This document shows positions 47,601 through 54,973 of a DNA stretch of 64,000 bases, in pieces. The position numbers and the translations under genes are program-made. The DNA is from CAMDMI01 sp044379485 (GTDB lineage: Bacteria; Bacteroidota; Bacteroidia; Cytophagales; Flexibacteraceae): contig JBIPOE010000013.1 in NCBI GenBank assembly GCA_044379485.1, forward strand, positions 1-64,000, written 5' to 3'. Below the pieces are notes generated by a model. It was not told the DNA's origin, did no database searches, and saw only the letters and a program-made list of their open reading frames with translations. The number at the start of each line of letters is the position of its first letter. Position 1 is the stretch's first letter.

Positions 47601-50130
47601 TGCATTGTTTACACTTGCTGGGAGCGGTACATTTGAATTTGGTGGGACCACCAATGGAACCTTGTCCACACAAGCAACCTACAACAATGTGGAATTTACA
47701 GGAACTGCTACCAAAAACCTTCCCAATTCCAATATTACCTTAAATGGAAACCTGACTTTAACTGCAGGTGTTTTGGCTAATCCAAGCAATAGAAATATCA
47801 GTTTGAATGGCAATTGGGTAAACAATGTTGGTCCGGCTGGATTTACAGCAGGCACAGGAACAGTGAATCTTGTGGGTGGAAGTCAAACCATAACTGGTTC
47901 TACCAATTTCTCTACACTGTCCACAACTTCTGCAGGAACAAAAACATTGACCAGTTCTATAACCGCAACCAACAACTTGACTTTGACAAATGGAATAATA
48001 ACCACTGGTCTAAATCAAATTACTGTTAATGCCACAGCAAGTATAGCAGGTGGCTCATCTTCAAGTTATGTGAATGGAAATCTGAGAAGAGGAATACCGG
48101 CAGCTGCAACGACTACCGTTTTCCAAATTGGAGATGCATCGGCTTATACGCCGGCAACCATTAATTATTCCGGAGCAACATTAGCAGGTGGATTTATTAC
48201 AGCCAACACCAGCAGTGGTGACCATCCTCAGGTCTACACCTCTGGTATAGACCAAACCAAATCGGCCAACCGGTATTGGACATTGACTAATTCAGGTGTT
48301 ACAGGATTTACAAGTTATAATGCAGATTTCAGTTATGTGGCTGGAGACCTGGATGTTTCTGCCAATCCACTTAACTTTATCGTGGCCCGTTACAGCGGAA
48401 GTGTTTGGACCCAGCCTACAGTGGGAACGATAACTGGAAATTCAACACAAGGTATTTCCATTTCGGGTACAACTTTTGGTGATTTTCAGGTTGGCCAATC
48501 AGTAGGTGGAAAAATCTGGACCGGCGCCACCAATACAAACTGGAACATTGCAACCAACTGGATTCCAGCTTCTGTGCCGCTTTTGTCAGAAAATGCCATT
48601 ATTGGAAACGTGGTAAATCAACCCAACTTTCTGACAGGTGGAAATGGACAATGTAAAGATTTAATTCTGTTAGCCGGGGCAAATGTTACCATACCAACCG
48701 GGTATATTTTAACTGTTGAAGAAAACATAGATGCCGCAGGAAATACAATTGACGGTGTTGGTGAAATCAGAATCAATGGCCCATCCAGTACTTTAACTGG
48801 TAGCTTAACCATCAATTCCAATCTAACCGTAAATGCATCAGCCACTTTGGTTTTGGGACCAGGATCAACTTTAAACCTGGGCAGAGACTTCACCATCAAT
48901 GGTTCGGTTAATCCAAACAGTCTTCCAATCACTTTTACGGGTTCCAATAACTCTACAGTAACTGGCAACATTGGATTCTATGACCTTGTCGTGAATAAAT
49001 CTACCAGTGCGGGATTTGTTCAATTGGGTTCTGATATTACAGTGGACAATCAAGTAAACATGCAAACTGGTGATATTGAATTGAATAACTTCGAATTGGA
49101 TTTGGGTACAACGGGAACATTGGTCAATGAAACTTCAGCCAATCGTGTGAATGGAATTACCGGAGGAACCATAAGATCAGTAAGAACATTAAATGCACCT
49201 TCATCGGTAAATGTGGGCGGCCTAGGTGCTGTGCTTTCTTCTGGTGTAAATTTAGGTTCGACCGAAGTGATCAGAAAACATGAACAGGCTGTAATCGGTG
49301 TAGGTTTGGGTACAAACAGACGATATGAAATTCATCCAACCAATAATTCTGCTCTTAACGCGACCTTGGTTTTCAATTACTTTGATGATGAATTAATCAC
49401 ACCAGAAGGAACCATTGATGAAGGAGAATTAAATCTATGGAGATTTAATGGAACCATTTGGGAGGAGCAGCCTGCTACTTTAGATATGGCTGCCAACACA
49501 TTAACAAAAACTGGTATTCCTCAATTTTCAGAATGGACATCAGGCTCATACCTGAACAATCCTCTCGATATTGATTTGGCTTTCTTCAATCTGAATTGCA
49601 AAGGGAAAAGTGGAACAGATTTTATATGGAAAACACTTAGAGAAAAAGATTCCAAGACGTTTACCCTTGAAGCTTCAGCCAATGGAAAAAATTGGGAGTA
49701 CATTGCCACTACCAATGCTGCTGGAAACTCAGGTGAGGAACGTTATTATAAAATAATGCTACCTAAAATTCCTTCTGGCTTTAACCAGGTTCGATTAACC
49801 ATGATGGATGGGACAGGCAAAAAAAATATTTTTAATTCACTTCCCCTTAATTGTAATCCGGAGATTCAAGTCTTTAATCCAACTGTTTATCCAAATCCTG
49901 GAAACGGAGATTTCACTTTGGACCTTTCTGGTCTGACCGAAATGGTGTATTTAAGTGTTTTGAACATTTTTGGACAAGAGGTTGCTGGTCAGTTGAATAA
50001 TGGTGCCAGAAACCAAAAAGTCAAACTTGATTTAAAAGGTTATCCAGCCGGAATTTACAGGCTTCAGATCTCATCTAAGCGGGAAACCGGTGAACCGATT
50101 TCCAAAAGTATAAATCTGGTAATCAGATAG
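38677..50130 (+). CDS. Giant repetitive type IX-secreted surface protein
   Basis: At 3817 residues this is the largest gene of the window. A signal peptide (PHFLFSIPTLLIFSFLLFAG, cleavage near AFG) is followed by Thr/Ser/Asn/Gly-rich beta-strand repeats of the parallel beta-helix adhesin style. About five long super-units can be traced, beginning at 38781, 41935, 44566, 47293 and 48506. Each opens with a Trp-rich module (GDWNTAGTWTTDP, GDWNTPATWSN, GGNWDDANAWSVD, NWNIATNWIPASVP). Each closes with a domain carrying FPLG/YSP, a YWxxxxSG block and a DGDFTAG-like turn. In unit 1, a 119-residue repeat occurs three times (periods 357 and 360 bases from 39154). The C-terminal part ends in a type A Por-secretion tail (VYPNPGNGDFTLDLS ... 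AGIYRLQIS). A role in adhesion or gliding on surfaces is inferred. A terminator follows. Confidence 0.85.
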   Translation: MKKRILFHKPHFLFSIPTLLIFSFLLFAGSQAFGVVKTTASSGTWAAITWSPAGLPVAGDDIVIAHNVTAGPAVGITNFASFTVNSGVTFTHTNTAITITGDLTVNGVYQINNQNFTVNGATTVSSTGSLNDNNHTGANRFDGLVTINASGVFSSAVTSTYEFRNGILHNGATCSLTGGGTISFTTNSQSISGGSAVILNIVSITNTLSLTNTNSVTCNGAVTVSGSLNLNTASFTANTTTTLSGTGSIVDDNNAGSNLFIGQVTVPAGCSFSSSNNSTYTFRGGITHNGTTFSLTGTGQISFTTNAQNITGASAVTLNNVASSINLTLTNTNAVTFSGAVTLTAGALNLNVNNFTAGSTLALSGTATLVDNSNTGSNIFVDQVNVGVGCSFSSGNSSPFEFRNGISHSGTTFSLTAPTVTFSTNNQALNGTSAYTINTISVANITLTNNGTLTVANACDGTTGGSNFTNGTNANLTYNGSASLMGTGSLTANSSGNSVTYSGAAQGIRSTATGYFNLTTGGSAAKTIFQNLIVANVLTIGNGTTFRGSTFNVTTTTMTLNGNGIFSKSGAGSILVSGAVTLNGTSNINSMTGNPTWEFESGITQNSTAASNLGTGQVLFSTNNQSINGTGSGAITFGGNVLVGDDGLGNGIVLTNTRNITITGTLNGTLGTSQLVNDVNASLSLASSTTPFGTGSLVASSSGNTVTFSSGSNQTIPDNTYHNIIINGAGTKTIGDITVNGNFTQSTGTISSTTGTQTFATATVCTLSVNASGPLNNIVLNKSGGLFNLNSSLTVTNGISVNGGSLVYIGTARTLTINGDLNGAGTINMSALAGHRLVLNGQLNSIGTLTTIAGNTVSYTRAGDQSVFASPNYANLTVGGSGIKTIGGNVNASGAVTFSASVLLSLSNFNFTLGTAGTLVSSAGAFGLTKMIVTDGSGLFTKQGTTAANFSAFVTQTPAASGLIPLGTTGFYSPMNISSLAATVAGTGTITVRAVAAKQPNVPYFNNALVKYWEVASTNLSAITANMAFTFSAGEVIGSVGFYVPRVWDGSTLSAVAGGSAPGSNPFSTTGTTFLTGSWTAIDPTVRNAFYSYISGDWNTAGTWTTDPSGTTLINSAVPTVGDQVFILNGRTVTNAASGLTTASLTIENGAVLDIAATTGHNFGPVTGSGLYRQSSITLPTANFTNFCASTGGTFEYYNLPAGVNELDSTLTTYNNLLITNSTGTNFTIALDTNMTLNGNFTSSRTGAGRAAFVIGNTATARTVNITGNINVGTGTTFKVGRFNAAHTINLFGNLTNSDSLFLTNATVAYTLPTNGYATINFRGITTNTAVTSNTGSFTRFDNFIVIKNTGFELFVTAAAGATPTFWSNAKTIDVTTGTLRLGPNVVVDRMISGGGNYDLGSSTTIPTFWIDGATVTFGPGLAIVPYGTLRVSAGTLNVAAGQGGIVLRETGQLQIEGTGTVNAWMFRTSTTATTHRGAFNQTGGTFNLSGINGGINHYSIFTLPYPDNVFRMTGGTINITKVFTGGITPNGGIQIASSLGNYEVTGGTINVTVGAGINFDISSSSPLYDLTISKSAGAASSARLTSIPWSYDGSGGNTVTYPAQPLVILNDFTVNGTNSPVFDALNANVFVRGNFLLSNGGTYQSTTNTLTFDGASNQSFTVNGSLNTGLSSLAINKSSSTLTVAGTAATITVRAGLNISNGTLADGGKTINVAGDILNNGIHSGAGKIALNSAIAAQTISGTLNSIFGNLDFSNTNGAVGSTQITVSSNLQINGNLALTTDRVANIGNKQITLPASSNITGTFSINRHIKTNGLRSDGGIKKTYSSTAAITFPLGYGINYSPATIQFSATPTTWGDLTVRPVGTKQLYVTDPNCFDLYWKLETSGFTGIPANSVNYTFNYGNLTDDVTYIPAFYDQLAIAYTTISDVTQVNETTNNISFTGVSYTDGDFTAGNPAAFGIVTPYYSRTNGDWNTPATWSNVGFGGAASASIPASNSPVLIGDGGLFNHTVTITTNSTVSGSLIVDAGSTLDCQTTTGNNFGAIPYATAGGSGTIRISSASATAEFPAGDFGLFFQSTGGTCEYYSTGVQNFTLPGSTASPTVISIDTYRNLVLAPGSGRIIEFPNKDLEIYEDVTVNGNSTGIAGVLQNSARIIKINDDLNITNGILEVGGAASHIVRVTNNTTINSSGTLQTSSTGSNNHSIRLGGNLFNEGNIDLNNASTANLLFQGTGSRVWNGANGSANVDLFTLTINKGTSAATELEITTLGTFTVPSNNWLTLTNGNLKWSKAGTITLTNAVGDFTIPSSTALTLNNTGLTVNVNQVNSSDADVILLGKLSILNGTMNIGNIANNQHNDLEVGAAGIPEFDISGTGVLNVNGQIRRSLVVQFGSLKYSQSGNSTVLVRGKNPNAALSLSHDRGKFEILNAGSEFNMSGNSILTIDRNGSPSGVYYDIFIEPATFNITGGEIRVGTTSTPAAQTFFISSTAQLWNLSLDGTTNAKTLTLVGDPISIQKNLRIEGNSIFVANSLDVTIGGDLVNQNTTATGGLSNGGFQPTSATQVTTFNSATANQNITGTGANLTNFAVLTIANTFSGGSVTLGTNSAVRVAGQLNINTGTLNTGTNLLTALNNVVNNGGHTSSGPGFLVFGGASAQAIQSGSTASFGSVRVSNSAGVNAESPVNISGTLNLPNGILYLNSNLLSLGVTASVTGAFSSSNMIRLNGVTSDGGVQKSYPASASDFTFPIGTTLKYTPARFNVTSNSVAGTINIKPVNVEHPATTDVLDLQLDYYWRVNSTGFNGSTVVNHTYNYEPLDVNGTEASYVTGRFFGSLWAPTLGIPATVDASNDRFTLTGVNYFDGDYTAGENTEFNIITTFYSRNATLGGNWDDANAWSVDAILQHAGAAAPTFPNFNQAVIASGHTVNANGNGRNAVSVVVNGTLNLANSIAHNYGDVTGTGRIQQTATAGNQYIFPGGNYALFTLAGSGTFEFGGTTNGTLSTQATYNNVEFTGTATKNLPNSNITLNGNLTLTAGVLANPSNRNISLNGNWVNNVGPAGFTAGTGTVNLVGGSQTITGSTNFSTLSTTSAGTKTLTSSITATNNLTLTNGIITTGLNQITVNATASIAGGSSSSYVNGNLRRGIPAAATTTVFQIGDASAYTPATINYSGATLAGGFITANTSSGDHPQVYTSGIDQTKSANRYWTLTNSGVTGFTSYNADFSYVAGDLDVSANPLNFIVARYSGSVWTQPTVGTITGNSTQGISISGTTFGDFQVGQSVGGKIWTGATNTNWNIATNWIPASVPLLSENAIIGNVVNQPNFLTGGNGQCKDLILLAGANVTIPTGYILTVEENIDAAGNTIDGVGEIRINGPSSTLTGSLTINSNLTVNASATLVLGPGSTLNLGRDFTINGSVNPNSLPITFTGSNNSTVTGNIGFYDLVVNKSTSAGFVQLGSDITVDNQVNMQTGDIELNNFELDLGTTGTLVNETSANRVNGITGGTIRSVRTLNAPSSVNVGGLGAVLSSGVNLGSTEVIRKHEQAVIGVGLGTNRRYEIHPTNNSALNATLVFNYFDDELITPEGTIDEGELNLWRFNGTIWEEQPATLDMAANTLTKTGIPQFSEWTSGSYLNNPLDIDLAFFNLNCKGKSGTDFIWKTLREKDSKTFTLEASANGKNWEYIATTNAAGNSGEERYYKIMLPKIPSGFNQVRLTMMDGTGKKNIFNSLPLNCNPEIQVFNPTVYPNPGNGDFTLDLSGLTEMVYLSVLNIFGQEVAGQLNNGARNQKVKLDLKGYPAGIYRLQISSKRETGEPISKSINLVIR

Positions 50131-50169
50131 AAAAAAACCCTCGCCAAAAACGAGGGTTTTTTTTTAACT
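50131..50169 (+). terminator. Intrinsic terminator of the giant gene
   Basis: AAAAAAACCCTCG (50131-50143) pairs perfectly with CGAGGGTTTTTTT (50151-50163) around the loop CCAAAAA. A T-run follows immediately. It starts at the base after the stop codon. Confidence 0.9.
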
Positions 50170-50224
50170 TCTTAGAAACCTCAGTTTAACATCATTTCTT
50201 TGCGGATTAAATAGTTGTATCGTT

Positions 50225-51493
50225 TTGATAAGAATATTCAAGTTTGGTGGGGCATCTGTAAAAGATGCAAATGGTATTAGAAATGCAAGCAAAATAATTC
50301 AGAATCAAGGTCAGGAAAACAATCTGGTAGTTGTGGTTTCTGCTATGGGCAAAACAACAAATGCCCTCGAGATTTTATTTGAAAAGGCCTGGAATAGTGA
50401 GCTTTATGAAAAGGAATTTAATGATTTAAAGTTATACCATGAAACCATTGTAAGCGATCTTTTTGGAATTGGGGATGTAGATTCTACCGATGCTTTGTCC
50501 AGATATTTTACCAGATTGGACTTTCAACTCATTCATTCAAAAGGCATTGATTTTGATTTGGGATATGACCAGGTTGTAACTTTTGGAGAATATCTATCTA
50601 CCTTAATTTTGTCCTTGTATCTCCGGAAAAAGGGTGTAAGTGTGAATTTGCAAAACGCCAGATTTCTTATTCATACCGATATGACATGGCGTGAAGGTTT
50701 GGTTCAAATGGATGAAACCATTTCAAGCATTCGAAAAAATCTTGAGCCATTATTAAAAAAGGGAATAGTCATTACCCAAGGCTTTATAGGTGGTGCAAAA
50801 AACGGGCTCTTAACAACTTTGGGAAGAGAAGGCTCAGATTATACCGCAGCTTTACTAGGTCATTGCCTCAATGCAGAATCAGTAACAATCTGGAAGGACG
50901 TTCCCGGAGTTTTAAATGCTGATCCAAAGTGGTTGCAAGGCGCAGTTTTATTACCAAATTTAAGCTACCAGGATGCTGCCGAACTCACCTATTATGGAGC
51001 AACGGTTATCCATCCAAAAACAATCAGGCCTTTGGCGCAAAAAGGAATTCCTCTTTTTGTTCGTAGTTTTCTGGATCCTGAAAAATATGGTACACGCATT
51101 GGTTCAGAAAATTTCCATTGGTCTGAACCAGCTTTTATTGTAAAGAAAAAACAAACCTTGGCCTCGTTTACTTCTAAGGATTTCTCCTTTATGGATGAAA
51201 AAAATATTACAGAGGTGCTTCACGCCTTTAATCAGGAAAATTTAAAAATCCAGATGCTCCAGATTTCCGCAACAAGCATTTCAGTTGTTTCGGAGATAAA
51301 AAAAGAATCGCTTGAGCTAATAACCAGACATTTAGCTGCTCAATATTCTATACTTCACAACGACAACCTTACACTCATAACCATTAAAAATTATAGCCAG
51401 GAAGCGATAAATTTCGTTAAAGGTGACAATACCAGTATCTTAGATCAACGATCTCGTAACACATGCCAGTTGTTGATCCGATCAGATACCTAA
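50225..51493 (+). CDS. Aspartate kinase
   Basis: Phosphorylates aspartate with ATP as the first step to lysine, threonine and methionine. The 422-residue product has FKFGGASVKDANGI at the N-terminus, the kinase-core GFIGGAKNGLLTTLGREGSDYTA, and an ACT-like regulatory region at about 310-400. The start is TTG 50225 (TTG ATA AGA); it gives exactly the usual FKFGGxSV position, and no ATG fits better. The final about 20 residues (STSILDQRSRNTCQ...) look irregular. It is followed after 11 bases by a response-receiver gene, probably in one transcript. Confidence 0.92.
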   Translation: MIRIFKFGGASVKDANGIRNASKIIQNQGQENNLVVVVSAMGKTTNALEILFEKAWNSELYEKEFNDLKLYHETIVSDLFGIGDVDSTDALSRYFTRLDFQLIHSKGIDFDLGYDQVVTFGEYLSTLILSLYLRKKGVSVNLQNARFLIHTDMTWREGLVQMDETISSIRKNLEPLLKKGIVITQGFIGGAKNGLLTTLGREGSDYTAALLGHCLNAESVTIWKDVPGVLNADPKWLQGAVLLPNLSYQDAAELTYYGATVIHPKTIRPLAQKGIPLFVRSFLDPEKYGTRIGSENFHWSEPAFIVKKKQTLASFTSKDFSFMDEKNITEVLHAFNQENLKIQMLQISATSISVVSEIKKESLELITRHLAAQYSILHNDNLTLITIKNYSQEAINFVKGDNTSILDQRSRNTCQLLIRSDT

Positions 51494-51504
51494 AACCAAC
51501 CTCC

Positions 51505-51894
51505 ATGAATACGCAAATTGACATAAATGTGCTACTCGTCGAGGATGAGTATATCAACGCCTGGGCCTTGTCCAATGCTTTAAAACCGCACTGTAAAGTT
51601 CGCCATGCTGCTACAAGAGATGAGGCTTTATATTGGATTCAAAGGGAGACTTTTAATTTTGTTTTATTGGATATTCACCTCGGTCAGTTTAGTGAAGCTG
51701 GTATTGAAATTCTGCCTAAAATTAAAGAAGTTCAACCCGATTGTAAAGTAATTGCCACAACTGGTTACGGTACACAAAAGGACGAGAACCGATTTTTATC
51801 ACTTGGTTTTGATTCCTTTTATGCCAAACCAGTAGATGAACAAAGAATGATTGAAGAAATTCAAGGATTTCGCACAAGGTTGGAAGTGGCCTAA
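51505..51894 (+). CDS. Single-domain response regulator receiver (CheY-like)
   Basis: From ATG 51505 the product has 129 residues and one REC domain. The acidic pocket is VLLVEDEYIN, the phospho-acceptor Asp is in FVLLDIHLGQF, a conserved Thr is in ATTGYG, and the Lys is in FYAKPVDEQ. No DNA-binding or output domain is attached, so it passes a signal by protein contact. No histidine kinase gene lies in the window. A longer frame opens at 51463 inside the aspartate kinase gene but adds only sequence outside the fold. Confidence 0.88.
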   Translation: MNTQIDINVLLVEDEYINAWALSNALKPHCKVRHAATRDEALYWIQRETFNFVLLDIHLGQFSEAGIEILPKIKEVQPDCKVIATTGYGTQKDENRFLSLGFDSFYAKPVDEQRMIEEIQGFRTRLEVA

Positions 51895-52010
51895 AATAAG
51901 ATGAGCGGTTTTAAATAGGCTGATAATGCCCATTTAGAAATATTTCGATCAGATTTTAGGTCAAACATATTCCTGAAAAACAAAATACCAGTGTTTTCTA
52001 AAGTATGAAT

Positions 52011-52577
52011 TTAAACACCCAACTTCCTTCCTGCCATCAACAATCCTGCGATACTTAGTGAGTCAGAAATTTCTCCCCTTTCAATCATGGCGATTGCTTC
52101 AACTAAAGGAAGCTTCCAAATGGCAAGTTCTTCAGTTTCTTCCGGTTCTGATTGGCCTTGTTTCAAATTTCGGGCCATGTAAATAAAACCAGACTCATCC
52201 GTAACAGAGTTTGAAGTATGAATGGGCGTCAGAAAGGACCATTCAGCTGCCTCCAAACCTGTTTCTTCAAGAAGTTCTCGTTTGGCAGTTTCAAGAGGCT
52301 CCTCCCCTATCGGTCCACCTCCTTCAGGGATTTCCCAACTATATTGATTCAAGGTATATCGATATTGGCCAACTAAATAGGTATTCAATTCATCATCAAC
52401 AGGCACTATGCCAATGGCAAGGTTTTTAAAAGAAACCACACCATAAATGCCTTTGCCCCCCTTAGGATTTAATACTTCTCTATGGCTAATTGAAATCCAG
52501 GGATTAGAATATACTTCATTGATAATCAATGTCTCCCAGGGATTTCTATTTTTATCTACTTTTCCTGATTGATCCAT
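52011..52577 (-). CDS. Nudix hydrolase, ADP-ribose pyrophosphatase-like
   Basis: Nudix enzyme of 188 residues that hydrolyses a nucleoside diphosphate linked to another group, most likely ADP-ribose. The Nudix box is complete at residues 86-108 (GX5EX7REUXEEXGU: GGGPIGEEPLETAKRELLEE then TGL). The first residues (DQSGKVDKNRNPWETLIINE) and VSFKNLAIGIVPVDDE fit the ADP-ribose group. Its ATG at 52577 overlaps the end of menD by 22 bases, so the two are coupled on the minus strand. Confidence 0.9.
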   Translation of the reverse strand: MDQSGKVDKNRNPWETLIINEVYSNPWISISHREVLNPKGGKGIYGVVSFKNLAIGIVPVDDELNTYLVGQYRYTLNQYSWEIPEGGGPIGEEPLETAKRELLEETGLEAAEWSFLTPIHTSNSVTDESGFIYMARNLKQGQSEPEETEELAIWKLPLVEAIAMIERGEISDSLSIAGLLMAGRKLGV

Positions 52578-54265
52578 TTTTTAATACTTTTAACAACTGT
52601 TGCGTTTTGGTATTTATCTGTTTTGCATTCCATTAAGGACGCATTTTTACTCTTCATAAAGGAAGAAAATTGATTTTCCAGTTGAGCAAAATCTTCTGAA
52701 ATCCAATAGTCAAGACCAGCATCTTCAGCTGTTTTCCTGGCAGACAAATGCTGGTGCATTTCAAAAAGCGATTCCAATTCCGGCACTTGAGACGATCCTG
52801 GTATAATTCTAAAAATGTTGCCTCCTCCATTGTTGAGTACAAAAAACTTAAGGTTAGAGGGGATTTTATCATTCCAGATTCCATTTCGGTCATAAAAAAA
52901 ACTCATATCTCCTACCAAACAAATGACTGGCAAATCTGGATTTCCAATTGCCAAACCTACTGAGGTAGAAACACAACCATCGATGCCGGAAGTACCTCTG
53001 TTGGCAAAAATCTGGTGTCCGTTTTTTAGTTCCCCGGCAAACCAATTCGCATATCGAATAGGCATACTGTTTCCTAAAAACAAAACAGCTTTCTCTGGAA
53101 GGTTTTGCATCAGCATTCCAACAGCCTTAAAATCAGACCATTCACAAGCTGTATAAAATTGTTTTACATCTTTATCAGCCTGTTCATCTGCAAACATCCA
53201 CCTTTTGTTAAAAATACTTGCAACCGAATCTGGTTTATAGTTTGAGAAAAAAGCGCCCTCTCCAAGTTTGGTAATCACCCACTCAGGATCGGCGTGAATC
53301 AAACTGGTAATACTTGAATATGGATCTGCTGGAAATCCGGATTCCTGAATATGCCAATGTGTTTCGGGCTTCAGATTCTTTGAAAACTGCTTTATCGACT
53401 TCGATAAAATTCCATTTCCAATAGTTATAATCAAATCCGGACCTATTTCCTTGTTTTCCCAAAAAGCCTTTGGAAAGGAATCTGCATTAGAGATTAATCC
53501 CTGAAATTCCTTTAAGTTATGTAAACAGTCTCCCAAAACAGGCACCTGCCCATATTCTGATAAGGCTTTTAAGGCATTTCGGAGAGCCCAATTGGGATTC
53601 ATTTGACCTACAATAACCAGTCGTTTTTCGGTCTTATTCCAGGTTTCGATCAAGCTGCTTAGGACATATCGATCCAATTCCTTCCTGCTGGAAACCACTT
53701 TGAAATTATTTTCAGGCCCGGTAAAGTTTATTTCACCTTCCGGATACAAAGGCTCTCTTAAGGGAACGTTTATGTGAACTGGCCCTTTTGGAAATTGGTC
53801 GGCCTCTAACCAAGCTTGGTTGAGAATTCTTTTGGTATGTAGTCCTGCTTCAGCTGATGGATCAAGGGAAGGTAAAACGGAAGAAAATTTGGTATGTGCC
53901 TGAAAAAGAAAATTTTGCCTGATAGACTGACCTTCATTTTGATCAATCAACTCTGGAGGCCTATCGGCAGTTATGACAAAAAGGGGAACATTCTGGTAAA
54001 ACGCTTCTGCAATTGCAGGCCCATAGTTAAGTACAGCAGTGCCAGAGGTGCATAAAAGACCTACGGGCTTTTGGATGGACAAACTTAAGCCTAGGGCAAT
54101 AAATCCAGCCGAGCGTTCGTCCATTGCTGTGTGAAGAGTTATGCCACCGATTCTATGCAATGCCAACAAAATGGGTGCGGACCTTGAACCAGGTGAAACT
54201 ACAAAATGAAATAGCCCGACTTCCTTGCAGAATCGGGCCAGTTGTAATACTGAATTTGGAATCAT
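52556..54265 (-). CDS. menD: SEPHCHC synthase MenD
   Basis: MenD joins 2-oxoglutarate and isochorismate with thiamine diphosphate in menaquinone synthesis, in the cytoplasm. The 569-residue product shows FHFVVSPGSRSAPILLALHR, the Glu-containing TAMDERSAGFIALGLS, GLLCTSGTAVLNYGPAI, ANRGTSGIDGCVST and the ThDP/Mg part VGDMSFFYDRNGIWN. No other men genes are present here. It is the second gene of an apparent minus-strand unit Lrp-menD-Nudix; the 36-base gap to the Lrp gene lies upstream. Confidence 0.95.
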   Translation of the reverse strand: MIPNSVLQLARFCKEVGLFHFVVSPGSRSAPILLALHRIGGITLHTAMDERSAGFIALGLSLSIQKPVGLLCTSGTAVLNYGPAIAEAFYQNVPLFVITADRPPELIDQNEGQSIRQNFLFQAHTKFSSVLPSLDPSAEAGLHTKRILNQAWLEADQFPKGPVHINVPLREPLYPEGEINFTGPENNFKVVSSRKELDRYVLSSLIETWNKTEKRLVIVGQMNPNWALRNALKALSEYGQVPVLGDCLHNLKEFQGLISNADSFPKAFWENKEIGPDLIITIGNGILSKSIKQFSKNLKPETHWHIQESGFPADPYSSITSLIHADPEWVITKLGEGAFFSNYKPDSVASIFNKRWMFADEQADKDVKQFYTACEWSDFKAVGMLMQNLPEKAVLFLGNSMPIRYANWFAGELKNGHQIFANRGTSGIDGCVSTSVGLAIGNPDLPVICLVGDMSFFYDRNGIWNDKIPSNLKFFVLNNGGGNIFRIIPGSSQVPELESLFEMHQHLSARKTAEDAGLDYWISEDFAQLENQFSSFMKSKNASLMECKTDKYQNATVVKSIKKWINQEK

Positions 54266-54301
54266 ATTTTGCAGACGAATGGACTATTGGTCAACCGTCA
54301 A

Positions 54302-54844
54302 CTAATTTTTCCCCCTAGCTGTTTTTTTGTTTTTCTTAGAGTCCTCATTATCATCATCTTCCTCCTCTTCATCGTTTGGAATAGGCATTACTTTTGACTC
54401 CTTAAAGGTAGATAAAATAACGGTGGATTGTGTATTGTCAATTTCAGGAATCTCATTTATAACCTCAACCAAAAGCTTTTGATAACTTGCTATATCCTTT
54501 GAAACTACCTTTAAAATAAAATCTCCCTGACCTGTTATGTGATGACATTCAACTACTTCAGGAATTTCAATAATTTGTCGCACAAAATCATCAACTATTC
54601 CTTTTCTATGGCCAACTAGCGCAACATGAACAAACGTAGAAACACCAAGGCCAATTTCCTGCTTACTGAGATGGGCATGGTAACTTTCAATTACGCCATT
54701 CTTTTCAAGCTTTTTAACACGCTCCAGTGTTGGTGCAGGCGAAAGACCAACTTCTATTGAAAGTTGAGCATTTGTGATTTTTCCGTTGTCCTGAAGGATG
54801 CCTAAAATTTTCCGATCAATGGGATCGAATTGCGGGGAATTCAT
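54302..54844 (-). CDS. Lrp/AsnC family transcriptional regulator with charged tail
   Basis: The 180-residue product starts with the winged helix-turn-helix of Lrp/AsnC (FDPIDRKILGILQDNGKITN, then LSIEVGLSPAPTLERVKKLE). The RAM effector domain follows at about 70-145 (VVECHHITGQGDFILKVVSK). The last about 25 residues form an unusual tail, an acidic block (NDEEEEDDDNEDS) then KKNKKTARGKN, which is absent from ordinary Lrp proteins. Such regulators respond to amino acids. The tail may affect DNA contact or oligomers; that is inference. Confidence 0.9.
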   Translation of the reverse strand: MNSPQFDPIDRKILGILQDNGKITNAQLSIEVGLSPAPTLERVKKLEKNGVIESYHAHLSKQEIGLGVSTFVHVALVGHRKGIVDDFVRQIIEIPEVVECHHITGQGDFILKVVSKDIASYQKLLVEVINEIPEIDNTQSTVILSTFKESKVMPIPNDEEEEDDDNEDSKKNKKTARGKN

Positions 54845-54973
54845 TGTTTGATTTCTAATTAAGGGCGAAACTAAATTTATAAGAAAGCTTTGCCAAATAA
54901 AATTTTATTTTTTTATATTAATTCAGAATAATAATTGCCAATTACTTGTTTTTCAAGTAAAACCAATGGCTGC

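Noticed and set aside
38677..50130. Short periodic text in the giant gene as a CRISPR array
   Set aside because: The repeats are protein-coding, degenerate and of 357-360 bases, not short direct repeats with spacers.
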